A stretch of 64,000 bases of DNA from NCBI RefSeq assembly GCF_900104955.1, contig NZ_FNSI01000001.1:151001-215000 (forward strand), read 5' to 3'. The notes below the pieces were generated by a model. It did not search any database and had not been told where the DNA came from. It saw only the letters and a program-made list of their open reading frames with translations. This DNA is from Beijerinckia sp. 28-YEA-48 (lineage in GTDB: Bacteria > Pseudomonadota > Alphaproteobacteria > Rhizobiales > Beijerinckiaceae). Of this stretch, positions 17,971 to 27,134 are shown piece after piece. Positions within the stretch are counted from its first letter, which is position 1. The number at the start of each line of letters is the position of its first letter. Position numbers and translations under genes: made by a program.

Positions 17971-18948
17971 ATGAAGCGTCGCAGTCTGTTGGCTGGTGTT
18001 CTCGCCGTTGGTTTGGCGTCAGCTTTGAGCGTGCCGTCCTGGGCGCAGAATTTTCCGACGCGTCCCGTAACCGTCGTCGTGCCGTTCGCCGCCGGTGGTT
18101 CAACTGATATCGTCGCGCGCGTCATTGCCCAAAAAATGAGCGAGCTTCTTGGCCAGTCGGTGGTGGTGGAAAACCGCGCTGGTGCTGGTGGCAGCACGGG
18201 TGCTGCCGCCGTGGCGAAGGCCGCGCCCGATGGCTATACGCTGCTGCTGGCGACCGTTGCGACCCATGCCATCAATCCGGCGGCGTTCAAGAAACTGCCG
18301 TTCGATCCGGTGAAAGACTTTGAATCGGTGGCGCTGCTCGCCTATGTGCCGAACGTTCTCATCGTGACGAACAACCTGCCGGCCAAGGATGTGAAAGAGC
18401 TGATTGCGTTGCTGAAAGCCAATCCAGGCAAGTACAGCTATGCCTCGTCGGGTGTCGCCACGCCGCTGCATCTCTCGGGCGAGTTGTTCAAAACGCTGAC
18501 GCAGACGGAATACGTCCATGTGCCCTACCGCGGCGGTGGTCCGGCGCTCGCCGACCTGATCAGCGGCCAGGTGCCGATCATGTTCGACAATCTGCCCTCG
18601 GCCATCGAACAGATCCGCGGTGGTGGCGCGCGCGCCTTGGCGGTGACGACGAAGGAGCGCAGCCCGGCCGCGCCCGATGTGCCGACGATGATCGAAGCCG
18701 GTGTGCCGGGCTATGAGACCTATACGTGGAATGCTTTCCTGGCGCCGGCCAAGACGCCGAAGGCGGCGATCACCGTTCTCAACGATGCGGCGAATAAGGC
18801 CGTGCGCGATCCGCAGGTGAAGCAGAAGCTGGCCGATCTCAGCGCGATGGCTGCAGGCTCGACGCCTGAAGAACTCGATGCCTTCATCAAGGCGGAACTC
18901 GCCAAATGGGCGCCGATCGTCAAGGCGGCCGGCGTCTCGTTGGACTAA
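17971..18948 (+). CDS. Bug/TctC family solute-binding protein inside an ABC operon
   Basis: At 325 aa it has a signal peptide ending SVPSWAQN and the Bug motifs FPTRPVTVVVPFAAGGSTDI, VVVENRAGAGGS, GYTLLLATVA and APDVPTMIEAGVPGYE. It has AGGAGGGAAAAG before the ATG. Bug proteins normally serve tripartite tricarboxylate transporters, yet here the gene is between an ABC permease and an NMT1-type binding protein, with no tctAB. Either it binds the same substrate for another system or it is a second receptor for this operon; both are inference. Confidence 0.92.
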   Translation: MKRRSLLAGVLAVGLASALSVPSWAQNFPTRPVTVVVPFAAGGSTDIVARVIAQKMSELLGQSVVVENRAGAGGSTGAAAVAKAAPDGYTLLLATVATHAINPAAFKKLPFDPVKDFESVALLAYVPNVLIVTNNLPAKDVKELIALLKANPGKYSYASSGVATPLHLSGELFKTLTQTEYVHVPYRGGGPALADLISGQVPIMFDNLPSAIEQIRGGGARALAVTTKERSPAAPDVPTMIEAGVPGYETYTWNAFLAPAKTPKAAITVLNDAANKAVRDPQVKQKLADLSAMAAGSTPEELDAFIKAELAKWAPIVKAAGVSLD

Positions 18949-19013
18949 GCGCCTGGGTTAAGCGAAGAGAGCGGCATCGCGGAAAAGCGATGCCGCAACA
19001 GCGGGAGGAAGAG

Positions 19014-20048
19014 ATGACCATGTCGAAGACGTTCGGATTGTTGGTGGCGGCATCGGTTGCCGTTGTGACGTTCACGACGCAGATCAACGCGCAGGCGCAA
19101 ACGGCGCTGGAAAAGCCGAACATCAAGCTCGGCGTCGGCGGCAAGGCGCTGCTCTATTATCTGCCGCTGACGATTGCCGAGCAGAAGGGCTTCTTCAAGG
19201 ACGAAGGGCTGAACGTCGAGATCCAAGATTTCGCCGGCGGCTCGCGTTCGCTGCAGGCGCTCGTCGGCGGCTCGGTCGATGTCGTGACCGGCGCCTACGA
19301 GCACACGATCCGCATGCAGGCCAAGGGGCAGGACGTTCGCGCCGTGCTCGAACTCGGCCGCTTCCCCGGTATCGCCGTGGCGGTGAAGAAGGGCGTCAAA
19401 TGGGACGGTCCGGCTGATTTCAAAGGTATGAAGATCGGCGTTACCGCGCCGGGCTCATCGACCAATATGCTGATGAATTTCATCATGGCGAAGTCAGGGC
19501 TAGCGCCATCGGACGCGGCCTATATCGGTATCGGCTCGGCGCAATCGGCCCTGGCGGCGATCCAGAAGGGCGAGATCCAGGCGATTTCCCATCTCGAGCC
19601 GGTGTTGTCATTCCTTGAACGTTCCGGTGATGTGCGCGTCGTTTATGACACGCGCACGGAGGAGGGCACGCGGGCGTTGTTTGGTGGCTCCAATCCGGCG
19701 GCGGTGGTCTATCTCAAAGCGGACTTTGCCGAGAAATCGCCGCGCACCACCCTGGCCGTGGTCAATGCGCTCTACAAGGCCTTGGTCTGGCTGAGGACCG
19801 CGACCCCGGCCGACATCGCCGCTACCGTGCCCGAGCAGTATCTGCTGGGCGACAAGGAGCTTTACATGCTGGCGGCGAAGAATTCGCAGCCGTCCTATTC
19901 GCAGACCGGCCTGATCCCGCGCGAAGGCATGCAATCGACCTTCGACATGCTGGTGAAATTCGACCCGGAAATGAAGGACGCTCAGGTGGACCTTGGCCGG
20001 ACCTTCGACGACCGCTTCGCCAAAAAGGCAGCGGAGACGGTGAAATAG
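19014..20048 (+). CDS. NMT1/SsuA-like ABC substrate-binding protein
   Basis: The protein is 344 aa from ATG 19014, which has a strong GGGAGGAAGAG. A signal peptide ends near INAQAQ. The mature part is of the NMT1/SsuA fold: YYLPLTIAEQKGFFKDEGL, then GGSRSLQALVGGSVDVVTG, GVTAPGSSTN and ISHLEPV. It would deliver the substrate of the ATPase/permease pair encoded upstream. An ATG in a longer frame upstream has no comparable ribosome binding site. Members bind sulfonates, nitrate, bicarbonate or pyrimidine precursors; the ligand is not predictable here. Confidence 0.9.
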   Translation: MTMSKTFGLLVAASVAVVTFTTQINAQAQTALEKPNIKLGVGGKALLYYLPLTIAEQKGFFKDEGLNVEIQDFAGGSRSLQALVGGSVDVVTGAYEHTIRMQAKGQDVRAVLELGRFPGIAVAVKKGVKWDGPADFKGMKIGVTAPGSSTNMLMNFIMAKSGLAPSDAAYIGIGSAQSALAAIQKGEIQAISHLEPVLSFLERSGDVRVVYDTRTEEGTRALFGGSNPAAVVYLKADFAEKSPRTTLAVVNALYKALVWLRTATPADIAATVPEQYLLGDKELYMLAAKNSQPSYSQTGLIPREGMQSTFDMLVKFDPEMKDAQVDLGRTFDDRFAKKAAETVK

Positions 20049-20081
20049 CTGTTTTGGAAATAGCTGTTTTGATGGCAGCTT

Positions 20082-20113
20082 CCCGATCCCGGCCGCCAGG
20101 CTTGGGGATCGGG
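20082..20113 (+). terminator. hairpin at the end of the ABC operon
   Basis: CCCGATCCC (20082-20090) pairs with GGGATCGGG (20105-20113). It lacks a proper T-run, so its terminator role is tentative. Just upstream a ~15 bp unit AAATAGCTGTTTTGG is tandemly repeated at 20043-20072. Confidence 0.5.
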
Positions 20114-20196
20114 TTAAGCCCGTATTAATGGCCCCGCGCTAACCTGACGCCCGCCGCGATCGTGCCCGATCGCGCCCTGCTGCGCGGGACAGGCCC

Positions 20197-21159
20197 TTGA
20201 CCGACGATATAGCCCTTTACGCGAACCAGCGCGCGGCGTTGCGGAATGCGGCCGGTGTGCGGCTCATCGATTTTACGCGCACGCTGCAGCCGAAGTATCG
20301 CGTCGTTTATCGTGACATTGGGTTAGGTTATCTGGCTCTCATCTTGTCCTGCGTATTGACGGCAGCTTTGCCGTCCGTTGGCGTGCCATGGTTGCTGGCG
20401 GCGGTGATCGGGGCCGGGTTGATCGGTTCCGCGATTGCTTATCTGCAACTGTTCATACATGAGGGCGCGCATTACAATCTCGCGGCCGATCGCAGGCGTA
20501 GCGACCTAGTCTGCGATCTGCTTATCTCGTGGATGGCCGGTACAACAGTCGCCAACTATCGTTTGGTGCATTTCCGCCACCATCGCGAACTTGGTAAGCC
20601 CGACGATAGTGAACATACCTATTTCTTCGCGCTTGATCCTCTGTTCATTTTGAAATCATTGACGGGATGGCGGGCGCTGGAAGTCTTGCTGTTTCGTCGT
20701 GGCATCGCGGTGTCGCCAAGCGAGGGGCGCAGGCCTGGAGTTTCTTGGCCGGTGATTTTGGGCGCATTCTTCCATCTCGCCGTTGTCGTCTTGAGCCTTG
20801 CCTTCCACCAATGGTCCTTGGCGTTTGGTTGGATCGGTGGCGTCGTGATCGTCTTTCCCTTCCTCGGGGCCTTGCGACAGTTGCTCGAACATCGTCGTCC
20901 TGATGCGGGAGCTCATGTCGATTACTTTCGAGAAGCACACGGTGCCTACAGTCGCCTGTTTAGCGATGGGCCGATCGACGCGATTGTCGGTGGCGCAGGA
21001 TTTAACCGGCACCTGCTGCATCATTGGGAACCGCAGTTGTCCTATACCAATTTGCCAGAGCTGGAGCGGTTCCTGCTAGAGACGCCGCTCCGCGATCATC
21101 TAGTGTCGCGTCGAAGCACGTATTGGCGCACGTTCCGTTCGCTGCTGACCGCTGGATGA
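20197..21159 (+). CDS. Fatty acid desaturase-like di-iron membrane protein
   Basis: At 320 aa it has three histidine boxes typical of membrane desaturases and hydroxylases: HEGAH (88-92), HFRHH (125-129) and RHLLHH (271-276). Membrane segments lie between them. These His clusters bind two irons that activate oxygen to desaturate or hydroxylate lipid chains. The start is a TTG at 20197 with a weak purine stretch. A methyltransferase gene follows after 3 bp, placing it at the head of the envelope glycan cluster. The substrate may be a lipid carrier or membrane lipid (inference). Confidence 0.82.
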   Translation: MTDDIALYANQRAALRNAAGVRLIDFTRTLQPKYRVVYRDIGLGYLALILSCVLTAALPSVGVPWLLAAVIGAGLIGSAIAYLQLFIHEGAHYNLAADRRRSDLVCDLLISWMAGTTVANYRLVHFRHHRELGKPDDSEHTYFFALDPLFILKSLTGWRALEVLLFRRGIAVSPSEGRRPGVSWPVILGAFFHLAVVVLSLAFHQWSLAFGWIGGVVIVFPFLGALRQLLEHRRPDAGAHVDYFREAHGAYSRLFSDGPIDAIVGGAGFNRHLLHHWEPQLSYTNLPELERFLLETPLRDHLVSRRSTYWRTFRSLLTAG

Positions 21160-21162
21160 AAC

Positions 21163-22089
21163 ATGAGCGATGATTCTGTAGCGTGTCCGTTGTGCAAGAA
21201 AGGGGGCGCTTCGCTTTGGGCCACCGCGCACGACATTGAATATTTCACCTCGACGAACGATTTCGATTTCTATCGCTGCGAAGCTTGCGACGTGCTGTTC
21301 ATTTCGCCGATGCTGAGCAGTGATCTTTCCACGATATATCCGAAGAACTATTATTCGTTCGCAGGTCAGAAACCGAGCTTGGTGCAACGCATAAAGCAGG
21401 TTTTGGATCGCCGCGCATTTCGCGCTGTGAGCGCGGAAATACCCGGCCAGGATCTTGCAGCACTTGATGTCGGCGGTGGTTCCGGTTGGCTGCTTAATCA
21501 GTTGCGGCAAGTTGACGATCGGTTCACCCACACATGCGTTGTTGATATCGACCCCGGGGCGGGAGCTCTAGCTGAAGCGGCGGGACATCGCTTCGACCTC
21601 GGATCGATCGAGGATTTTTCAGCCAATCGCTCTTTCGATCTGGTGTTCATGTTAAATCTTATCGAACATGTGGCCGATCCTGAGCGTGTTTTACGTAAGG
21701 CCGCGGATATGCTGTCGGCTAACGGGCGCCTACTTCTGAAAACGCCAAACTTTGACGCCCTCGATGCCAGGCTCTTTCGCCACCATTCATGGGCTGGGTT
21801 GCACACGCCTCGGCATTTTGTGCTCTTTACACGCGAAAGCCTCGTCGATCTTTGTCTCCGCAGTGGTCTTGAGGTGGTTTCATTCCATTATACCCAAGGT
21901 GCGCCGTTCTGGAGCGTTTCTGTCCTCGACCTGCTCCGTCGCGCGGGGCTTGTGAAGGTCGATGCAGCCCGGCCTGCCGTGATGCATCCGCTTATTCCTC
22001 CGCTCCAGGCGTTATTTGCCGCGTTCGATTTCTTGCGACGGCCATTTGCTCGATTGTCGCAGATGGAACTCGTTCTCCGTAAGATATGA
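21163..22089 (+). CDS. SAM-dependent methyltransferase with N-terminal zinc-ribbon-like segment
   Basis: At 308 aa it starts with four cysteines (C8, C11, C39, C42) in CPLC and CEAC that look like a zinc ribbon. A class I methyltransferase domain follows (ALDVGGGSGWLLNQL, then LIEHVADPERVLRKA and GRLLLKTPN). Proteins of this layout methylate sugars in polysaccharide clusters. It starts 3 bp after the desaturase-like gene and ends 12 bp before the first of three large membrane protein genes, so it is part of the same operon. Confidence 0.82.
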   Translation: MSDDSVACPLCKKGGASLWATAHDIEYFTSTNDFDFYRCEACDVLFISPMLSSDLSTIYPKNYYSFAGQKPSLVQRIKQVLDRRAFRAVSAEIPGQDLAALDVGGGSGWLLNQLRQVDDRFTHTCVVDIDPGAGALAEAAGHRFDLGSIEDFSANRSFDLVFMLNLIEHVADPERVLRKAADMLSANGRLLLKTPNFDALDARLFRHHSWAGLHTPRHFVLFTRESLVDLCLRSGLEVVSFHYTQGAPFWSVSVLDLLRRAGLVKVDAARPAVMHPLIPPLQALFAAFDFLRRPFARLSQMELVLRKI

Positions 22090-22101
22090 TCAGGGGCATC
22101 G

Positions 22102-23673
22102 ATGACGATCTCCTCTGTTTCGCAAATGATCCGACAGGAACGAGACGCTCGGATTGATGCCAAGATCGGCTGCGCCCTCATTATCATTCTGTGCGGCGTC
22201 GCCATCTGGTTACGTTTCCTTTTGCCGATGAACACCGACACCAGCTGGCTCATCACCGTGTCGGATCTGGTTCTCGACGGTAAGAAACTCTATGTCGATG
22301 TCAGCGAGACTAACCCGCCAGCTTCGGTCTGGATCTATCTGCCCATCGTGGCGCTGGCCCGTTTGCTGCACGTCGCGCCCGAACCGCTCGTCATCACGTG
22401 GATCTTCGCGCTGACGGCGATGAGCTTGGGGCTGGCTGCTGCCATTCTGGCGCGCGCCGGTTGGCTGCAACGCTATGATCGGCTGCTGCTGCTTGCGCTG
22501 GCGATCGCGATATTCACCATCTTACCCGGCAACGCATTTTCCGAGCGTGAGCATGTCGCTACGCTGTTCTGCCTGCCGTTCCTGGCGGCGGCGGTGGCGC
22601 GTGTCGAAGGTCGAGCGCTCAGCTGGCCATTGCTCATTGCGGCTGGCCTCTGCGGTGGCATCGTGGTGATCATTAAGCCGCATTTCGTTCTTAGCGTTGA
22701 GCTGCCGGTTCTGGTCGCTCTTGCTGCGGATCGGCGCTGGCGCACGCTCCTCAGTCCTGAAAATATGATCGCGGGCCTGCTGACGATTGCTTACGTGGTC
22801 AGTACTTTCGTGTTCTATTCGGACTATTGGACAGTGACCATGCCGGTCAACGCGGCAATCTATCTGCCGGTTGCGCGCATGGGGGACGCCCTACAGTCGG
22901 TTTACTTACCGCTCTTGGGGGGATTGATCCTGAGTGCGTGGTTGTTCTCGGGCAGGCACTTCCTGCGTCATCCGGCAGTGATCGTGTTTGCGGCAGCGAT
23001 CGGCTTTTGCATCGCTTTTGTCATTCAGGGTAAGCTGTGGTCCTATCAGATCTATCCGGCGATCTCGCTTGGATTGATGGGCGCTGCATTGGTCGTGATC
23101 GATCGCGGATTGTCGTGGCCCGGCGGTTGGCTGCGTCTCGTCTTCCATCCGGCCGTGGTGGCCGCCGTGACGGTGGCGATTTGCGCGCCTCTGTTCTTTC
23201 TTCATTTTCACTATGACAGGCTTGTTGAGGCGATCGCGAAACTGCATCCGCATCCCACCCTGGCGATCGTTTCCGGTGACATTGCGCTCGGGCATCCGAC
23301 CACCCGCATGGTGAACGGCCGTTGGGGCATGACCCAATGGGCGTTGTGGACCGAGACCTATGGCCTTCAGCTGCGCTGGAAGTTTGGTAGCGACCCTGCG
23401 TTTCGGAAGAGGCTGAGCACGATTGAGGCTATTGAGAAAGCTGATATGGCGACCTTTCTCACCGATCTACGTCGCAATCGGCCGGATATTCTCCTCACCT
23501 TCCGGATGGAAACAGACCTGCGGGCGCATATTCGTAACTTTCCTGGCATAGCGGAGGAATTGGATCGCTACGAAATCGTCGACACGGTGTCGTTGGTTGA
23601 TCAGCCGGAGGGGGTTGTCGATATTTTGCGCCGCCGGCCAGATGCGCCAATTTCCTCCGATCTGCGATCATAG
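22102..23673 (+). CDS. Polytopic GT-C-like membrane protein, paralogue 1 of 3
   Basis: At 523 aa it has roughly ten membrane helices and a C-terminal soluble part. The first periplasmic loop carries LLPMNTDTSWL (Asp46) and DGKKLYVDVSETNPPAS, and a later loop carries SEREHVA. The soluble tail has SGDIALGHP, RMVNGRWG and FLTDLRRNRPDILL. These features suggest a GT-C fold glycosyltransferase that uses a polyprenyl-phosphate sugar outside the inner membrane. The exact family is not recognised. Two paralogues follow in tandem. The downstream gtrB/gtrA-like genes fit such a role. Confidence 0.7.
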   Translation: MTISSVSQMIRQERDARIDAKIGCALIIILCGVAIWLRFLLPMNTDTSWLITVSDLVLDGKKLYVDVSETNPPASVWIYLPIVALARLLHVAPEPLVITWIFALTAMSLGLAAAILARAGWLQRYDRLLLLALAIAIFTILPGNAFSEREHVATLFCLPFLAAAVARVEGRALSWPLLIAAGLCGGIVVIIKPHFVLSVELPVLVALAADRRWRTLLSPENMIAGLLTIAYVVSTFVFYSDYWTVTMPVNAAIYLPVARMGDALQSVYLPLLGGLILSAWLFSGRHFLRHPAVIVFAAAIGFCIAFVIQGKLWSYQIYPAISLGLMGAALVVIDRGLSWPGGWLRLVFHPAVVAAVTVAICAPLFFLHFHYDRLVEAIAKLHPHPTLAIVSGDIALGHPTTRMVNGRWGMTQWALWTETYGLQLRWKFGSDPAFRKRLSTIEAIEKADMATFLTDLRRNRPDILLTFRMETDLRAHIRNFPGIAEELDRYEIVDTVSLVDQPEGVVDILRRRPDAPISSDLRS

Positions 23674-23709
23674 AAGCGGCGAAACTCGTGCTGTGCGGTA
23701 TGTGAGGTA

Positions 23710-25314
23710 TTGATGTCAGTTTCGTCGGGTTTTTCGTCCATCTGGCAAGAGCAGAGGAAGCGGACCTCCGTTGATCTGTGGGCCGGCTGTATGTTGATCC
23801 TGATGCTCATTGGTGCCGCGATATGGCTGCGCGCGCTGATGCCGATGAATTCCGATACGAGTTGGCTGATCTCAGCTTCAGAAATGCTGCTCGACGGCAA
23901 GAAGCTCTATGTCGATATCGGAGAAACCAATCCTCCTGCATCGATCTGGCTCTATGCGCCCGTGGTTGCATTTGCCCGTCTGCTCGGTATACGGCCAGAG
24001 CCGGTCGTCAATGGCTATATATTTGCGATGCTGACAATTAGCCTCGCTTTAACGGGCGTCATATTGGCCCGAAGTGGCTGGCTGAAGCGGTTCAATGGCT
24101 TTCTTCTGACGGCGATTTTCCTTGTTCTTTTCGCCATTCTCCCAGGCGCCAGCTTTTCAGAGCGAGAACATGTCGCGGCAATGCTATGTCTGCCGTTTCT
24201 TGCTGCGACACTGATACGGGCCGGTGGGGCGGCACCGAGCTGGCCGTTGTTGATTGCGGCCGGCATATGCGGCGGTATTGTCGTTATTATCAAGCCGCAT
24301 TTTTTGCTCGCTTTAGAGCTGCCTGTTCTCATGGCGCTGTGGGTACAGCCGCGGCTGCGAACACTTTTTAGCCCGGAGAATGTGATCGCGGGCTTTCTTT
24401 GCCTTGCTTACATCGCAAGTACGTTCATTTTCTACCGCGAGTTCTGGACGATGGCGATGCCGGTCAACGCGACGGTCTATCTTCCCAATGCGGATCGTCT
24501 GCAGGCCTTTAGGACAATTACCACGCCTATTCTTGTCGCGCTTTGCCTGACGTCCTGGCTTTTCTGCGGTCGTTCTTTCCCCCGACATCCGGCCGGGATT
24601 GTCTTGGCTGCGTCGGTGGGTTTTTATGTGGCTTTCGTCGTGCAAGGCAAGCTGTGGCCTTACCATGTTTACCCGGCGGTGGCTCTGGGTGTCTTGGGCG
24701 GAGCTCTGGCTGCGTTTGATCGCCGCTTGCTCGAAACCGGTGGTCGTCAGACTGAGGTCAGTCCGTTATTAGCCAGAGTGCCCTTCCTGTGTCGGCTTGC
24801 CAACCCGGGCGTCGTTGCTGTCGGTGCGCTGGTCGGCTTTTCTTCGTTGTTCTTCATTCACGGCAATTATCAGGTACTGGCTGCCATCATCACGAGACTT
24901 CATCCCAATCCCGTTATCGCCAGTCTGTCCGGAGATATTTCTGTCGGCTATCCCGTGACCCGAATGGTGAACGGACGTTGGGGCGCGACGCAGCCATCAT
25001 TGTGGGTCATAGCGAATGGCATTGTGTTGAGACGGCGGTATCCCGATTTATCGCCATCGAAGTTGTCGGCCGTAGAAGCCGTGGAGAATGCCGATCTCGC
25101 GGTGCTTCTCGCAGATCTGCGCCGCAACCGCCCGGATATCCTTTTAGCTCTGAAGCAGGAAACGTCGCTGCTTGAGCGCTTGCGTGCCTTTCCGGGCATG
25201 AAGGAAGAGCTTGATCGTTATGAGTTCGCGGGCAGGGCGGGGTTGGTCGAGGAGGGCGATATCGTCGATATTTTGCGTCGCCGCCCGGATTTACGATCCT
25301 CGATGGATCCTTAG
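23710..25314 (+). CDS. Polytopic GT-C-like membrane protein, paralogue 2 of 3
   Basis: At 534 aa it aligns by eye along its full length with the proteins on both sides. Shared landmarks are ALMPMNSDTSWL (Asp48), DGKKLYVDIGETNPPASIW, SEREHVAAMLCLPFL, IKPHFLLALELPVLMAL, then SGDISVGYPVTRMVNGRWG, ADLRRNRPDILLALKQE and VDILRRRPDLRSS. It starts 36 bp after paralogue 1. A putative lipid-linked sugar transferase, as for its siblings. It is closer to paralogue 3 than to paralogue 1 in the first loop (ETNPPASIW versus ETNPPASVW). Confidence 0.7.
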   Translation: MMSVSSGFSSIWQEQRKRTSVDLWAGCMLILMLIGAAIWLRALMPMNSDTSWLISASEMLLDGKKLYVDIGETNPPASIWLYAPVVAFARLLGIRPEPVVNGYIFAMLTISLALTGVILARSGWLKRFNGFLLTAIFLVLFAILPGASFSEREHVAAMLCLPFLAATLIRAGGAAPSWPLLIAAGICGGIVVIIKPHFLLALELPVLMALWVQPRLRTLFSPENVIAGFLCLAYIASTFIFYREFWTMAMPVNATVYLPNADRLQAFRTITTPILVALCLTSWLFCGRSFPRHPAGIVLAASVGFYVAFVVQGKLWPYHVYPAVALGVLGGALAAFDRRLLETGGRQTEVSPLLARVPFLCRLANPGVVAVGALVGFSSLFFIHGNYQVLAAIITRLHPNPVIASLSGDISVGYPVTRMVNGRWGATQPSLWVIANGIVLRRRYPDLSPSKLSAVEAVENADLAVLLADLRRNRPDILLALKQETSLLERLRAFPGMKEELDRYEFAGRAGLVEEGDIVDILRRRPDLRSSMDP

Positions 25315-25499
25315 CGCTGCTGACCTTAGGCTGTTGTCGTTGGCGGAGCGTGCCCGTGCGGATGCTGGTCACAGCGTTTTCTACAGCCGTGCCATTTGCC
25401 GGTATGAGATCGCGGACGCAGTCGAATTAGCAGGCCGGTGTCGACATCTTCCGTTTTGTTGGCGCCATTACCTTCCCCTCACCGTTGAGCGAGTGGACC

Positions 25500-27092
25500 A
25501 TGTCGTGGCTTAAACTTACATCGTCGGAGCACTCTCGCTTCGCGGCTGTTCCGGTCTTCCTCATTTTAGTGATGTTGCTGGGCGTTTCCATTCTGATGCG
25601 TTTCTTGCTGCCAATGAATTCCGATACCAGTTGGCTGCTTACCGCATCAGAAATGCTGGTCGACGGAAAGAGACTGTATATCGACATCGGCGAAACTAAT
25701 CCTCCAGCCTCGATCTGGATTCACGTGCCTGTCGTGGCTCTAGCGCGCATACTGGATTTTTCCCCCGACATATTGATGGTCGTTTGCGTATTTGGCTTGC
25801 TGATAGTCAGCGTGGTTATCTCTTACCTGGCATTTTTTCGCACTGACAAGCGTTTCAATCGCTTTGTTCTGCTGTCGATCGTTCTGGCGACATTCGTTAT
25901 TTTGCCGGGCGTATCATTTGCGCAGCGTGATCACATCGCGGCGATTTTATGTCTCCCGTTTTTGAGCGTGACCATGGCGCGGGCGTCGGGGAGAATGCTG
26001 CCTTGGCCATTGCTTGTTTCGGCAGGTATCTGTGGCGGCATTGTCATGATCATTAAGCCGCACTTTGCCCTGGCGTTGGAGATGCCCGTTTTAATTGCGC
26101 TGCTCAATGTGCGGTCTTGGCGAGTTTTGTTCAGCGCAGAAAACCTAATCGCTGGCACATTGATGGTCGCATATGTTGCGGTTGTCGTTGTTTTTTGTCG
26201 CGAGTTCTGGGCCGTTGCGATGCCCATCAATACGCTTCTCTATCTGCCGGCGGCCAATAGGTTGGCTGCCTTGTTGTCGATATATGTTTTGTTTTTCTTC
26301 GGTCTGTTCGCCACGTCGTGGATTTTCTGCGGACGTGAGTTGCGGAGCCATCCGTCAGTCTTTGCCTTCGCTGCGGCGGCTGGTTTTGGAATTGCATTTA
26401 TTCTGCAGGGAAAGCTTTGGTACTATCATGTCTATCCCATGATTGCGTTTGCGCTCGTGGGAGGCATGTTGGCTATGTTTGACAAGAAGCTCCTGGCGAT
26501 TGGTGGGCGCCCGGAAGATGTGAGCCCGACGCTTGCTCGGCAGCGGTGGTTGCGCATTCTTTTGAATCCCGGTGTTTTTGCCGCCGTTGTATTCTCAATC
26601 TGTTTCTCTTGGTTTGTTCGACATCTGGATCATCAACAGGTTGCTGAAGCAATTGTTCGCATCCAGCCTCGTCCAACGTTAGCCGTTCTTTCCGGCGATA
26701 TTTCGGTGGGGCATCCTGTTGCCCGTATGGTGGATGCGCGTTGGAGCATGACGTCGCCCGCGCTATGGGCACTATCGAATGCTCTTTTGCTCCGCGACTT
26801 GTACAGGTCCGATCCCCCGAACGATCAGCCCGATACTCTACTGGCTATCGCGGCAGCGGAGGATGCTGAACTCGCCACTTTTCTTTCAGATCTGCGTCGA
26901 AATAGGCCGGATATTCTGCTGGCTCTCTCAAGCGAGAGGGATTTACAATCCCGTGTACGAGCTTTTCCCGGTATGGCTGCGGAGCTCGCCCATTATGAAT
27001 TAGCCGATACGGCTGCTTTGGTAGGCCGTAGGACGCATCTGATTGATATTTTTCGGCGTCGCCCGAATTTACGATCTTCAACAAATCCTTAA
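25500..27092 (+). CDS. Polytopic GT-C-like membrane protein, paralogue 3 of 3
   Basis: At 530 aa from ATG 25500 (a TTG at 25485 is an alternative) it shares LLPMNSDTSWLLTASEML, DIGETNPPASIW, the variant AQRDHIAAILCLPFL in place of SEREHVA, SGDISVGHPVARMV, SDLRRNRPDILL and DIFRRRPNLRSS. The base composition of this gene looks less GC-rich than its neighbours. A 185 bp gap separates it from paralogue 2; no gene is seen there. The Glu-Arg-Glu-His to Gln-Arg-Asp-His change in the conserved loop may mark a different sugar donor or acceptor. Confidence 0.7.
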   Translation: MSWLKLTSSEHSRFAAVPVFLILVMLLGVSILMRFLLPMNSDTSWLLTASEMLVDGKRLYIDIGETNPPASIWIHVPVVALARILDFSPDILMVVCVFGLLIVSVVISYLAFFRTDKRFNRFVLLSIVLATFVILPGVSFAQRDHIAAILCLPFLSVTMARASGRMLPWPLLVSAGICGGIVMIIKPHFALALEMPVLIALLNVRSWRVLFSAENLIAGTLMVAYVAVVVVFCREFWAVAMPINTLLYLPAANRLAALLSIYVLFFFGLFATSWIFCGRELRSHPSVFAFAAAAGFGIAFILQGKLWYYHVYPMIAFALVGGMLAMFDKKLLAIGGRPEDVSPTLARQRWLRILLNPGVFAAVVFSICFSWFVRHLDHQQVAEAIVRIQPRPTLAVLSGDISVGHPVARMVDARWSMTSPALWALSNALLLRDLYRSDPPNDQPDTLLAIAAAEDAELATFLSDLRRNRPDILLALSSERDLQSRVRAFPGMAAELAHYELADTAALVGRRTHLIDIFRRRPNLRSSTNP

Positions 27093-27134
27093 CGAGCCGG
27101 ATTTAGACTGCTGCAGCTCATCAGGGTCATTTTC

